From an uncultured Actinomycetes bacterium (GTDB lineage: Bacteria; Actinomycetota; Geothermincolia; Fen-727; JACVIW01): 64,000 nucleotides of DNA. Positions 9,893-18,305 of this stretch are shown here, piece after piece (position 1 is the stretch's first letter; each line of letters begins with the position of its first letter). The notes under the pieces are model-generated. The model was not told the origin of the DNA. It saw nothing but the letters and a program-made list of their open reading frames with translations, and did not search any database. The stretch lies in assembly GCA_937127245.1 (NCBI GenBank), contig CAKZLU010000033.1, positions 124,001-188,000 of the forward strand, read 5' to 3'. The position numbers and the translations under genes are program-made.

Positions 9893-10768
9893 ATGGGTCT
9901 TCTCGTTTACATCGACGGCGAGTACGTTACCGAAGAAGATGCCAAAATCTCCGTCTTTGACCATGGACTTCTTTATGGTGATGGGGTATTTGAGGGCATT
10001 CGCATATACAACCGCAGGGCTTTCATGCTCGATGAGCACTTAAAGAGGTTGTATGATGGCGCCAAGGTAATCAGGCTGGAAATCCCGCTTGGGTTTGAGG
10101 AGATGAAAGAGCGGGTAAGGGAGACAGTAAGGAAAAATGACATCTCTGACGGATACGTGCGCCTCGTGGTGACCAGAGGAAAGGGAGACCTGGGCTTGAG
10201 CCCCTTTAAGTGCTCAAATCCGAGCGTGATTATAATAGCTTCCACGATAAAGATATATCCAGATGAGGTTTACGAAAAAGGGCTTAAAGTAGTTACGGTC
10301 TCCACCAGAAGAAACAATCCCGATTCCTTGAGCCCGCAAATAAAATCTCTTAACTACCTCAACCACATACTTGCTCATCTTGAGGTGATAAACGCCGGTG
10401 CGGACGAGGGCTTGATGTTAAACAATCAAGGATACGTTACCGAATGCGTCGTTGACAATTTCTTCGCGGTTAAAGGGGGCGTAATATATACGCCCCCCAC
10501 TAACGCTGGTGCGTTGAATGGCATAACAAGGCAGGTTGTTTTCAAGTTATGCGGCGAACTCGGACTGGAAATTAGGGAGGAGAATCTGAGCATAGTTGAA
10601 TGCTACACTGCGGATGAGTGTTTTCTTACCGGTACTGCGGCGGAAATCGCGCCCATAACTTACATAGACGAGCGCCCGATATCGGATGGCACCCCAGGTC
10701 CCGTCACAGTCAGGCTCATGAAGGCTTTTAAGGATTTCCGTGAAAATAACGGTGTACCCATAGATTGA
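9893..10768 (+). CDS. ilvE: Branched-chain amino acid aminotransferase
   Basis: This class IV (fold-type IV) PLP aminotransferase performs the last step for leucine, isoleucine and valine. Motifs seen are YIDGEYVTEEDAKISVFDH, GLLYGDGVFEGIRIYN, the PLP lysine in SLNYLNHILA-type context (IKSLNYL) and ECVVDNFFAV. At 291 residues it is the short, archaeal/thermophile-like BCAT. ATG 9893 has AGGAGGAAAAG immediately upstream. D-amino acid aminotransferase belongs to the same fold, but the operon context supports IlvE. Confidence 0.92.
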   Translation: MGLLVYIDGEYVTEEDAKISVFDHGLLYGDGVFEGIRIYNRRAFMLDEHLKRLYDGAKVIRLEIPLGFEEMKERVRETVRKNDISDGYVRLVVTRGKGDLGLSPFKCSNPSVIIIASTIKIYPDEVYEKGLKVVTVSTRRNNPDSLSPQIKSLNYLNHILAHLEVINAGADEGLMLNNQGYVTECVVDNFFAVKGGVIYTPPTNAGALNGITRQVVFKLCGELGLEIREENLSIVECYTADECFLTGTAAEIAPITYIDERPISDGTPGPVTVRLMKAFKDFRENNGVPID

Positions 10769-10963
10769 AACGAATTCCAGAAATAGATTATTTATAATCG
10801 CCGATATCAGAAAAAAGTAAACCGAGAATAAAATTCTTGCTCGGATGAGTTTCTTGTCTGCTGCTTGTTCTGATCAAGGCATCCACAGTCTTTTTTAAAC
10901 ATTTCGCAACTCAACGCTTTCGAGTAATATTTTTACTAAACATATAAAGGAGGCGCTTAAGTT

Positions 10964-12571
10964 TTGCCCGAGGTTTTTGTTTACGACACAACGCTAAGAG
11001 ATGGAGCTGCTCGGGAGGGAATATCTTTTTCGCTTGAGGACAAGATCAAGATTCTCAAGAGGTTGGATGAGTTCGGGATCCACTACGTTGAAGGCGGATA
11101 TCCGGCTTCAAACCCGAAGGACAAGGAATTCTTCGAGCAAGCTTCGCGTTTGAGTTTGAGGAACTCCAAACTGGTCGCTTTTGGCTCCACAAGAAGAGCG
11201 CTCATGTCAACCTCGAAAGACAAGGATATTCGCGCTCTAACTTCGTCCGGAGCAAAGACGGTCTGCATTTTCGGGAAGGCATGGGATTTCCAGGTAACCG
11301 CCGCTCTGCGAATAGCGCTTGATGAGAACATCTACATGATCGAGGAGTCGGTGAGGTATCTGAAAAAGAAAGAGCTCGAGGTTATTTTCGACGCAGAGCA
11401 CTTCTTTGATGGTTACAAGGACAATCCCACTTATGCTATGGAAGCAATCAAGGCTGCGGAGACAGGCGGTGCCGACTGGATAGTTCTTTGTGACACGAAT
11501 GGCGGCACTCTCCCGCAAGAGATTGCGGCAGTAGTTCGCGACGTGCACTCGACCGTGAGGACGCCGCTTGGGATTCACGCCCATAACGACTGCGAATGCG
11601 CGGTTGCTAACAGCATTGCGGCGGTGCGAGAGGGCGCAAGGATGGTGCAGGGCACCATAAACGGATACGGTGAGCGCTGCGGAAACGCCAATCTTATTTC
11701 AATTATCCCGAACCTTGTCTTGAAGATGAACATAGATTGCATAAGCAGGGAAAAGCTGAGCTCTCTGACCGAGCTTTCACATTATGTCAGCGAGGTGGCC
11801 AATGTGGTCCCCGATTCTCATCAGCCTTACGTGGGCATAAGCGCTTTCGCTCATAAAGGCGGGGTGCATGCGAGCGCCGTAAAAAGAGAGTCGAGGACTT
11901 ATGAGCACATCAGACCAGAACTTGTAGGAAACATCCAGCGGATTGTGGTCTCGGAGCTTTCCGGAAGGTCAACACTTATACTTAAGGCGAAGGAAATTGG
12001 AGTGGATCTGGGGAAACAACCGGATAAACTTGTAAACATCCTTAAGCGGATAAAGAAGCTCGAGCACGTAGGATATCAATTCGAAGCCGCAGACGGTTCA
12101 TTCGAGATTCTCATCAGGAAGGAACTCGGCATGCACAAAGAGTTCTTCAGGCTTGAGTCCTTCAGGGTCATAATGGAAAAAAGGGAGGATGGGAAACTTG
12201 TCACCGAGGCGACTGTCAAGGTGCATGTCGGCGATAAGAGGATTATCGAGACCGCCGAGGGAAACGGACCGGTCAACGCGCTGGACAGGGCGATCAGACA
12301 GGCCATAGAAAAGATGTTCCCCGCGCTCAAGGAAATCGAACTCACAGACTACAAAGTGAGGGTGCTCGATGAGAAGAAAGGAACCGCTGCGGTAACGAGG
12401 GTCTTAATCGAGACGAGCGACGGAGAAAAGAGCTGGGGCACCATCGGCGTAAGCGAAAACATAATAGAGGCGAGCTGGCAGGCTCTTCTCGACAGCATTG
12501 AGTACGGGCTGATTCACAAAAGGCAGCATCCGCATACTCGTGAGGAGAAAGATGAGGATAATAAGATTTGA
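10964..12571 (+). CDS. cimA: (R)-citramalate synthase
   Basis: It condenses pyruvate and acetyl-CoA to citramalate, giving 2-oxobutyrate for isoleucine without threonine deaminase. The barrel starts [20 protein letters not shown] and carries [15 protein letters not shown] (metal ligands) and [19 protein letters not shown]. The region after residue 400 is the LeuA-type regulatory domain. The [16 protein letters not shown] start and the 535-residue length distinguish this TIGR00977-type citramalate synthase from LeuA upstream. TTG 10964 has AAAGGAGG 10 nt upstream. A 195-bp gap separates it from ilvE, so it may have its own promoter. No threonine deaminase gene is seen in the window. Confidence 0.88.
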   Translation: MPEVFVYDTTLRDGAAREGISFSLEDKIKILKRLDEFGIHYVEGGYPASNPKDKEFFEQASRLSLRNSKLVAFGSTRRALMSTSKDKDIRALTSSGAKTVCIFGKAWDFQVTAALRIALDENIYMIEESVRYLKKKELEVIFDAEHFFDGYKDNPTYAMEAIKAAETGGADWIVLCDTNGGTLPQEIAAVVRDVHSTVRTPLGIHAHNDCECAVANSIAAVREGARMVQGTINGYGERCGNANLISIIPNLVLKMNIDCISREKLSSLTELSHYVSEVANVVPDSHQPYVGISAFAHKGGVHASAVKRESRTYEHIRPELVGNIQRIVVSELSGRSTLILKAKEIGVDLGKQPDKLVNILKRIKKLEHVGYQFEAADGSFEILIRKELGMHKEFFRLESFRVIMEKREDGKLVTEATVKVHVGDKRIIETAEGNGPVNALDRAIRQAIEKMFPALKEIELTDYKVRVLDEKKGTAAVTRVLIETSDGEKSWGTIGVSENIIEASWQALLDSIEYGLIHKRQHPHTREEKDEDNKI

Positions 12572-13304
12572 TTATTCCGGAAGGAGCGGGTTTGGTTTCC
12601 TCACTGATGATGGGATAATGCCGGTCGCATGGGAACCCTTCTATGAGACTCCCATAGAAAGCTTTTTGATTCCTTTATCCGAGGTGAATATCCTCGCTCC
12701 CGTGGAACCGACGAAAATCGTTGCGGTTGGTCTTAACTACATGGACCATGCGGAGGAGCTCGGCATGCCTATACCTGAGGAGCCGGTGCTGTTTTTGAAA
12801 GCGCCGAACACTTTGATCGGGGATGGCGACATTGTTATATATCCGCAGCAATCTGAAAGGGTCGATTACGAGGCGGAGCTCGCTGTTGTGATTGGGAAGC
12901 ATGCAAAATCCGTGCCTGAGAAAGATGCCACATCCTATGTGCTCGGTTATTCATGCGGGATGGACATTACCGCAAGGGACCTTCAGGCGGTTGACGGTCA
13001 ATGGACACGTTCGAAGAACTTCGATACGTTCTGCCCACTCGGACCGTGGGTTGAGACCGAGGCAGATCCGAGCGACCTTTGGATAGAACTGAGACTCAAC
13101 GGCGAGGTGCGGCAGTCCTCAAGAACCTCAAACATGATTTTTAACGTTCCCAAGTTGATCTCATTCATATCTTCGGTGATGACCCTTTATCCAGGCGACG
13201 TGATACTTACCGGTACTCCGTCTGGGGTTGGGCAGGTGCACAAAGGCGATGTAATCGAGATGACCATCGAGGATATCGGAACATTGAGGGTTTCAGTTGG
13301 GTAA
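12552..13304 (+). CDS. Fumarylacetoacetate hydrolase (FAH) family protein
   Basis: This metal-dependent C-C hydrolase or decarboxylase of the FAH superfamily opens [17 protein letters not shown]. It has the family core [17 protein letters not shown], the metal-binding Glu/Asp region [30 protein letters not shown] and LTGTPSGVG. It is 250 residues long. ATG 12552 is preferred because GAGGAGA lies just upstream; the coding start lies inside the cimA 3' end, which indicates coupling. Members include oxaloacetate decarboxylases, acylpyruvases and 2-hydroxyhepta-2,4-diene-1,7-dioate isomerases. Here an oxaloacetate or acylpyruvate housekeeping role is possible, but the substrate cannot be read from the sequence. 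Confidence 0.85.
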   Translation: MRIIRFDYSGRSGFGFLTDDGIMPVAWEPFYETPIESFLIPLSEVNILAPVEPTKIVAVGLNYMDHAEELGMPIPEEPVLFLKAPNTLIGDGDIVIYPQQSERVDYEAELAVVIGKHAKSVPEKDATSYVLGYSCGMDITARDLQAVDGQWTRSKNFDTFCPLGPWVETEADPSDLWIELRLNGEVRQSSRTSNMIFNVPKLISFISSVMTLYPGDVILTGTPSGVGQVHKGDVIEMTIEDIGTLRVSVG

Positions 13305-13328
13305 AGGTTACGAGCATGGAGTCTGGCA

Positions 13329-14063
13329 GTGCGTGACCGAGATTATAAAGGGGATGCCGCAAGAAGGCCGCTGAATTCCGCGTTTTCGCATCTGTTAAAA
13401 CCGCGCCCGACACTTAACGCCGCGTTCGTTGCCCTGTCACTTGCCATGATAGAACCCGCCCTCGGTAGATTGAAGAAGCTCGGGGATACACTCACCGCGA
13501 AACAGTACCTTTTCATCGCGCCGAGCGGGGAAGTTGCTTATTTCTTCCCCCACCTTAGAGAGATCCCCATCTCTCGTCTTGCCTTGGCTTCCTTTCTTGT
13601 TTTCTTCACGGGAGTTCTTCCCGGTTTGAGACGCCTGGCAAGGGAAAAACACGATGCGCTTTCGCGCAGCGGTGCTGTCGTGGTCGCTTTGGGCGCTGCG
13701 CTTCTGGTATCCGAATATGTCATGAAAAAGGAACTGGTGATACTCCGGCGCATAGGGTTAAGATATCTTGCGATGGCTACCATAGCCGTAGGTTCGTTTC
13801 TCATGACAAGGGACAGAAAGTATCTTTCGACTTTGGGTATTTGCGGTTTTACATGGGACATATCATCCGCCATATTTTGGTCTGCGCTCAACAAGAGCCT
13901 TCGGGCAAACGTTCCTGTAGGCTGGTACCATCACTTCGATGAGAAACAGGGAAGTGGGGTACCGTGCTGGCTAGTCATTATTGTTGACCTCGCAGGTCTC
14001 GCCGCGTTCATATCGCTTCGATTCTCCAAGAACAATCCGCTCGGGATATTCCTCGACGAGTAA
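13329..14063 (+). CDS. Unknown multi-pass membrane protein
   Basis: I do not recognise this 244-residue protein. It starts at GTG 13329 behind a weak GGAG, 24 bp after the FAH gene. The N-terminal 25 residues are basic. Hydrophobic stretches occur around residues 83-102, 114-132, 143-160 and 208-230, with a possible further one near 172-187. The protein lacks obvious catalytic motifs. Its last codons and stop lie inside a 28-bp sequence that is repeated 59 bp downstream. It may belong to the operon by spacing, but no metabolic link is visible. Codon use looks like its neighbours. It is probably real, judging from the unbroken frame and membrane pattern. Confidence 0.6.
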   Translation: MRDRDYKGDAARRPLNSAFSHLLKPRPTLNAAFVALSLAMIEPALGRLKKLGDTLTAKQYLFIAPSGEVAYFFPHLREIPISRLALASFLVFFTGVLPGLRRLAREKHDALSRSGAVVVALGAALLVSEYVMKKELVILRRIGLRYLAMATIAVGSFLMTRDRKYLSTLGICGFTWDISSAIFWSALNKSLRANVPVGWYHHFDEKQGSGVPCWLVIIVDLAGLAAFISLRFSKNNPLGIFLDE

Positions 14064-14071
14064 AAGACCAA
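14044..14071 (+). repeat. 28-bp direct repeat, copy 1
   Basis: This 28-bp sequence (core TCCTCGACGAGTAAAAGAC) covers the last codons and stop of the membrane-protein gene. It recurs with one mismatch at 14103-14130, 59 bp later. The two copies flank a palindrome. Confidence 0.9.
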
Positions 14072-14102
14072 TGCAAAAATGGTGCCTGGCACCGTTTTGG
14101 CA
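14072..14102. repeat. REP-like imperfect palindrome between the direct repeats
   Basis: This 31-bp imperfect inverted repeat is centred on GGTGCC-T-GGCACC, with AT-rich outer arms; 13 of 15 arm positions pair, and one further pair is G-T. Such GGTGCC/GGCACC palindromes look like REP or REPIN units spread by Y1 (IS200-like/RAYT) transposases. No transposase gene is in this window, so mobility is an inference. The flanking 28-bp repeats look like a duplication made when the unit inserted. Confidence 0.7.
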
Positions 14103-14130
14103 GGATACTCCTCGACGAGTAAAAGACCAA
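14103..14130 (+). repeat. 28-bp direct repeat, copy 2
   Basis: This second copy of the sequence at 14044-14071 differs at one base. It is non-coding here because the gene ends in copy 1. Confidence 0.9.
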
Positions 14131-14457
14131 GAGTTCAGCCGGGAGAACGTAGCTTGGAAGCAAGACCTGGAGTCATGCGTAATTCATGCGCTTGCTGCTC
14201 TTTTGATTGCCCAGATTGTTATATCGAGCTTTCAGTTTATGATTTCTGTAACGTTTTTAAATCTTTCCCCACTGGCGTAGCCGTTGTTATTCTGAAACAA
14301 ATCCCACAAGCGTTGCAGTCGCTTTAACCGCGATCGCCAACATTTTCCGAGATGGAAGGGTCAAAATGATATGCAAAGGATTGTATGACTGTGAGGAAAG
14401 AGCGGTGATGGAAACCGATTTGCGTGCAACCTGAAGTAACTCTTAGTATCCAAAGGC
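14131..14457. other. Non-coding stretch, probably decayed sequence
   Basis: About 330 bp lie between the duplicated repeat and the antiporter pseudogene. The short open frames here have no SD and no recognisable protein content. I see no RNA gene and no convincing promoter or terminator. It is best read as eroding intergenic sequence. Confidence 0.5.
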
Positions 14458-15685
14458 ATGGAACTGATTAAAGGTAGTTTTCTGCAAGACCCAAACTTAT
14501 AACCCGCGTCATTGCCCTGTCGCTCTTGTTCGGCTGGGGAGGAGGGCTGGTTTGTTGGCGCCTCAGAATACCGATGGTTGTTGGGTATATAATCGTGGGA
14601 ATCATTCTCGGAAAATCCCTGCTCGCTTTATTTAGCGACAAGACATTGTCCGGACTTAATTTCGTAACTTACATCGGGTTGGCCTGCATCGGATTTGACA
14701 TAGGCGGAGAACTCGCAGTGGACAAGGTAAAAAGACTCGGAAAATCAATTCTGAGCATCTCGCTTATGGAAACCTTAATGGCGACCGTTCTTATAGCCTT
14801 GGGGGTTTATCTCTACACGAAGAAGCTCTACATTGCGTTGGTGTACGGCGCCCTTGCAGCTGCGACCGCTCCCGCCGCCACCGTGGAAGTTCTCAGGGAG
14901 TACAAGGCTTCCGGTCCACTCACCACAACAACCTTCGCGGTCGTGGGAATAGACATGCTTACGCGGTGATAATATACGCGTTCGCAAGTCTAATAACGAA
15001 GGCTATCCTCTCCGGGCAGGGTGTCTCCTTTGCCGATGCGCTCCTGAAGCCCCTGGGTCAAGTGGCGGGTTCATTTGCTCTCGGTGGGGTATTCGGTCTT
15101 TTTTTCTTTTCCTCATAAAAAACTACACAATAAGACGCGGACCCCTCGTGCCCACGTGGGGAAGCATCATTCTCATTACAGCTGTTGCGAACCTCCTCAA
15201 TTTCTCCTTGATACTTGCAAACATGTCCTTTGGCTTCACAGTTGTGAACTTTACACGGTGGAAAAGAGATGACCTTTTCCCTCTAATGAGAGATACGACG
15301 CCGCCCTTTTTTGTGCTTTTCTTTGTTCTGGTCGGGGCGCAAATGGACGTGGGCAAGCTCGCGAGCCTCGGCGTTCTGGGTTGCTTTATGTCGCGTTGAG
15401 ATCGATCGGAAGAGTCTCCGGCGCATATATCGGGGGTCTTGCCTCGGATGCCTCGAAGCCAGTTAAAAAGTACCTCGGGCTTTGTCTCTTCTCCCAGGCG
15501 GGCGTCGCAATAGGCCTGGCGATTCAGAGGAAGATAACGTTGGATCGGGTGCACATGGACCGGCCGGTGTCGAGCTTGGTGTGATGGCTGTGAGTGTCAT
15601 CGCCGCTACTTCTCTTCTGTTTTAGACCATTGGACCACCCTGTACCCGGACCGCGGTACTGAAAGCAGGCGAGGCAAATGTTTAG
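14458..15685 (+). pseudogene. Cation:proton antiporter (CPA2/KefB-like membrane domain), multiply frameshifted
   Basis: Pieces of one Na+/H+ or K+/H+ antiporter membrane domain follow in order across changing frames: FGWGGGLVCWRLRIPMVVGY then ILGKSL (from about 14496), ALAAATAPAATVEVLREY, then AYAVIIYAFASLITKAI in a new frame from 14957 (the family motif VGIDDA is broken by a missing base). After a shift at a T-run near 15105 comes PTWGSIILITAVANLLNF and FFVLFFVLVGAQMDVG. Another frame from about 15380 reads LLYVALRSIGRVSGAYIGGL, and finally ELGVMAVSVIAATSLLF, a stop codon, then TIGPP. At least four frameshifts and one in-frame stop are present. The total span of about 409 codons equals a full-length family member. 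An N-terminal frameshift near 14493 is also likely. Confidence 0.85.
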
Positions 15686-15694
15686 GGGGAAGCC

Positions 15695-16120
15695 ATGGAT
15701 GAGCGCATAATGCAGCCGTACCTTGCTGGAAAGGTAGAGGATGTAATGACACGAGACCCTGTGGTAATAAATCAGGAGGAGTCAATTTTTGATCTCGTTA
15801 AGCTATTCTTCGAGCACCAGTATCATGGCATGCCCGTAGTGGACAATGAGGGAAGAGTGTTTGTGGTGGTGAGAGACTCGGACATAATCGCTCTTTTCAC
15901 GAAGCGCGAACCCGCGGCGCTTCTGGGCACCAGGGTCAAGGACATCATGCACGTGCCGCCCTTCACAATTGGACCCCAAGATTCGATTCAGCGGGCGACA
16001 ACGAAGATGTTCGCGGATGGAGCCAGGTTTTTGGTGATAGTCGCGGAGGGTAGCAGGGTGCTGGGAGTCGTGACGAGGATTGATCTCATGAAGGGAATCG
16101 GATGGCGGGAAGCTGAATAA
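15695..16120 (+). CDS. CBS-domain pair protein
   Basis: This 141-residue protein is made of two tandem CBS motifs: VEDVMTRDPVVINQEESIFD (about 13-70) and VKDIMHVPPFTIGPQDSIQR (about 80-137), each followed by the expected MPVVDNEGR or LVIVAEGSR strand. Such pairs bind adenine nucleotides and act as energy-sensing regulators of transporters and enzymes. ATG 15695 has AGGGGGA 4 nt upstream. It starts 9 bp after the end of the antiporter pseudogene, so it was probably co-transcribed with it and may have regulated it. The CBS gene remains intact, suggesting recent antiporter loss or a second target. Confidence 0.88.
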   Translation: MDERIMQPYLAGKVEDVMTRDPVVINQEESIFDLVKLFFEHQYHGMPVVDNEGRVFVVVRDSDIIALFTKREPAALLGTRVKDIMHVPPFTIGPQDSIQRATTKMFADGARFLVIVAEGSRVLGVVTRIDLMKGIGWREAE

Positions 16121-16309
16121 ACTTGTCTTTGCGAAAGCCGAGTGATTGACCCACCGCGTGCGATTCCTTGACGCCGCAAGACTCTTCCCTGGATCGCTAA
16201 TACCGGGCGTGCATGCTTAAATCCTGTAAACTAGAGGGAAAGGCACGCCGGAACGGAGCGAATGCAAAGGTTTCTGAAAACTTAACTGGTTTTTCTTAGG
16301 TAAAAGCGA

Positions 16310-17245
16310 ATGAAAAAGGATATCCCTTCCTGGTCTGCGAAAACGGTTACCTTCTTCAGGGCGCTGGAAAGTTCTCGTCCTGAATATAAAAGAATCTGCT
16401 ACGATCCGGTGGCTTTGTTGTTTCTCGACGAGACGAGAAAGAGAATCTCAATCAATCCGTTTTTAAGAGAGCTTACAAGATTGTTGATAAGTTTGAGCCC
16501 TCACGGACCTGCGTACAACACTGTGGTCGCCCGAACCGCTTACATAGATTCGTTGGTCAGCAAATACGTACAAGGCGGCATTCGCGAGCTTGTCATATTC
16601 GGAGCGGGCTTTGACTCAAGGGCTTATCGTTTGGTGCTACCGGAGGACGGAATTACTGTTTTCGAAATAGACCATCCAGCTACCCAGGAGTTCAAGATAA
16701 TGGCGATTATAAATGCGTTCGGAGCAATACCGCCGCACGTGAGATTTGTCGGGATGGATTTCGAAAGAGATTCGCTCGAGCAGAAATTGAGGGAAAGCGG
16801 CTTTGACTGGGAGTGTGAGGGTCTCTTTATACTGGAAGGGGTCTTGCCTTACCTGAGTGATCTCGCGGTGGATTCGATCTTTGGCTGTATATCCAGAAAT
16901 AACAAAAAACCTACCGGCGCCGTTTTCACCTACTCATGCAAGCCTTCGGGAAGCGGTAGCGATTTGAGGTCAACTCCAGTTGAGAGGTGGGTGCAGAGAC
17001 GATTCGAGAGGAAAGGTGAAGCCCGCATCAACCATTTTGCCGAAAACGAAATAGAGTCATTTTGTGCGAAATGGGACCTTGTGCTTGTTGAAAATCAATT
17101 CAGTGACGAACTTGTCCGAAGATACTTTAAAGGTTTGGACCGCCCCAGAAGTTTTGACAAGAAGTGGGGAATAGCGCATGCGTCTTTGAATTTATCGGGA
17201 AAAGCGCCCGGTCACAATCTTAGCTTTCGAACAGTCGAGAAATAA
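16310..17245 (+). CDS. Class I SAM-dependent methyltransferase, leucine carboxyl methyltransferase-like (PF04072 type)
   Basis: This 311-residue protein of the LCMT/TIGR00027-like family has SWSAKTVTFFRALESSRP at the N-terminus and a conserved VVARTAYIDSLVSKY segment. The SAM-binding motif is LVIFGAGFDSRAYRL, followed by the acidic end of strand 2 in VFEIDHPATQEFK and by FILEGVLPYL. Members O-methylate carboxylates of small molecules or polyketide-like products; the substrate here is unknown. ATG 16310 has only a weak SD (TTAGGTAAAAGCG). It stands alone between the CBS gene and a gene on the other strand, so it is probably monocistronic. Confidence 0.87.
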   Translation: MKKDIPSWSAKTVTFFRALESSRPEYKRICYDPVALLFLDETRKRISINPFLRELTRLLISLSPHGPAYNTVVARTAYIDSLVSKYVQGGIRELVIFGAGFDSRAYRLVLPEDGITVFEIDHPATQEFKIMAIINAFGAIPPHVRFVGMDFERDSLEQKLRESGFDWECEGLFILEGVLPYLSDLAVDSIFGCISRNNKKPTGAVFTYSCKPSGSGSDLRSTPVERWVQRRFERKGEARINHFAENEIESFCAKWDLVLVENQFSDELVRRYFKGLDRPRSFDKKWGIAHASLNLSGKAPGHNLSFRTVEK

Positions 17246-17546
17246 ACTCTTGCTTGCGTTCGAGAAAAACCTCCTTATTGGATAGTCTCCGTTGGAAAAT
17301 CGCGGTTCATGTTCTTGTGGCAGGATTTGGTTCAGCATTTCTTGCTTTGGTTTTCCCGGAAAAACGAAGTACCGAAAAAACTTCTTTCTTGTATTCCGGA
17401 CTATTATTTGACCGCACTCTTTTCGCGACAAGGGCGGCTTCTGATGGAAGGATTCTGATTGCGCGGATTGTGAGAAAAAGAAATTTTCTCTCGTTATGTT
17501 TCGTGAAGGTTTACATAAAAATACCGGTGGTTTCTTGTCTTTGAGG
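17246..17546. other. Intergenic stretch with no supported gene
   Basis: This region lies between convergent genes. A 96-codon open frame on the plus strand starts at 17254, but it has no SD, no recognisable motif and an unusual composition, so I do not call it. No clear terminator hairpin is visible. Confidence 0.5.
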
Positions 17547-17978
17547 TTACTTTCCCGGGATCGCGGTCCTGAAAGACACGTAATCTACTGGTTCGCCGTC
17601 AAGTTCAAGCTGCCACCTATATCTTCTATCCGGCTCGAGAACTATGCCCATGAAGATAAACGAGATAACGAAATCGAGGTCCGAGCCTGCGGGAACGCCG
17701 GGGGGCCTGCCCACTTCGAATTCCCCGTCCTGCCTCACCTCGCTGGGGGGCTCACCCTGCGAGACAGTGTTTCCAAATTCATCTTGCAGGATGAGAGAAA
17801 GCCTATGCTTTATGTTTGTAAGCGTCCAGGGAACGATTATCTTAAGTGCGATCGCCATGTTTCTCGGACCCGGGGGGCATACGGTCCAGCCGCCCCCCAT
17901 GATGTATAGCTTTCCATTGATGGTTTCTGCGTAGTCACAGAGCAACATAACCGTTTTCATCTGCTCTGACTCGATCAT
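17547..17978 (-). CDS. DUF6941-like hypothetical protein
   Basis: This small protein of about 143 residues has the recognisable opening MKTVMLLCDYAETINGKLYI and GGGWTVCPPGP, resembling the DUF6941 family. Members are compact beta-rich proteins of unknown function, often encoded alone. No signal peptide or membrane segment is seen. The start is uncertain: ATG 17978 (MIESEQMKTV, with AAGGGG about 11 nt upstream) is chosen, while a longer frame from 18020 and a shorter one at the MKTV methionine are possible. It is monocistronic, convergent with the methyltransferase gene and divergent from the D-aminoacylase gene. Confidence 0.75.
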   Translation of the reverse strand: MIESEQMKTVMLLCDYAETINGKLYIMGGGWTVCPPGPRNMAIALKIIVPWTLTNIKHRLSLILQDEFGNTVSQGEPPSEVRQDGEFEVGRPPGVPAGSDLDFVISFIFMGIVLEPDRRYRWQLELDGEPVDYVSFRTAIPGK

Positions 17979-18305
17979 CCTTAACACCCCTTGCGCTTTT
18001 ATGTTCACATAATACAACAAAATACCGCATGTTATGGTGTCGGTTAGGTGAAGACTTTTCTTATCATTTGTAATTCTAATTTCTATCTCGCCTGAAAAAT
18101 GGACGGCGTGTTTTTCCTATTTTCGCCGATGACCTTGAGGATTTTGATTCTTAAGTATATAGTTTGATTCGTGTTTTTTCGCTGGGAATGTCACGTACTG
18201 CAATTTGCTTGTTTGAAGACATCGTACAAATATGGATTCTTCGCCTTTATCGTGGGGTAACCCTGGGTACAGACAAGGTATGACATTTTTGCAGAAAGGA
18301 GAGAT

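Noticed and set aside
10790-10850. CCGAG...CTCGG hairpin between ilvE and cimA as a terminator or riboswitch
   Set aside because: No U-run follows and no conserved riboswitch or T-box core (such as the T-box sequence) was recognised.
14079-14327. 82-codon open frame after the REP-like palindrome
   Set aside because: The start lies inside the palindrome and repeat, there is no SD, and the translation resembles no protein.
17254-17544. 96-codon plus-strand open frame after the methyltransferase gene
   Set aside because: It has no SD, no recognised motif and odd composition, and it runs into the convergent DUF6941-like gene.
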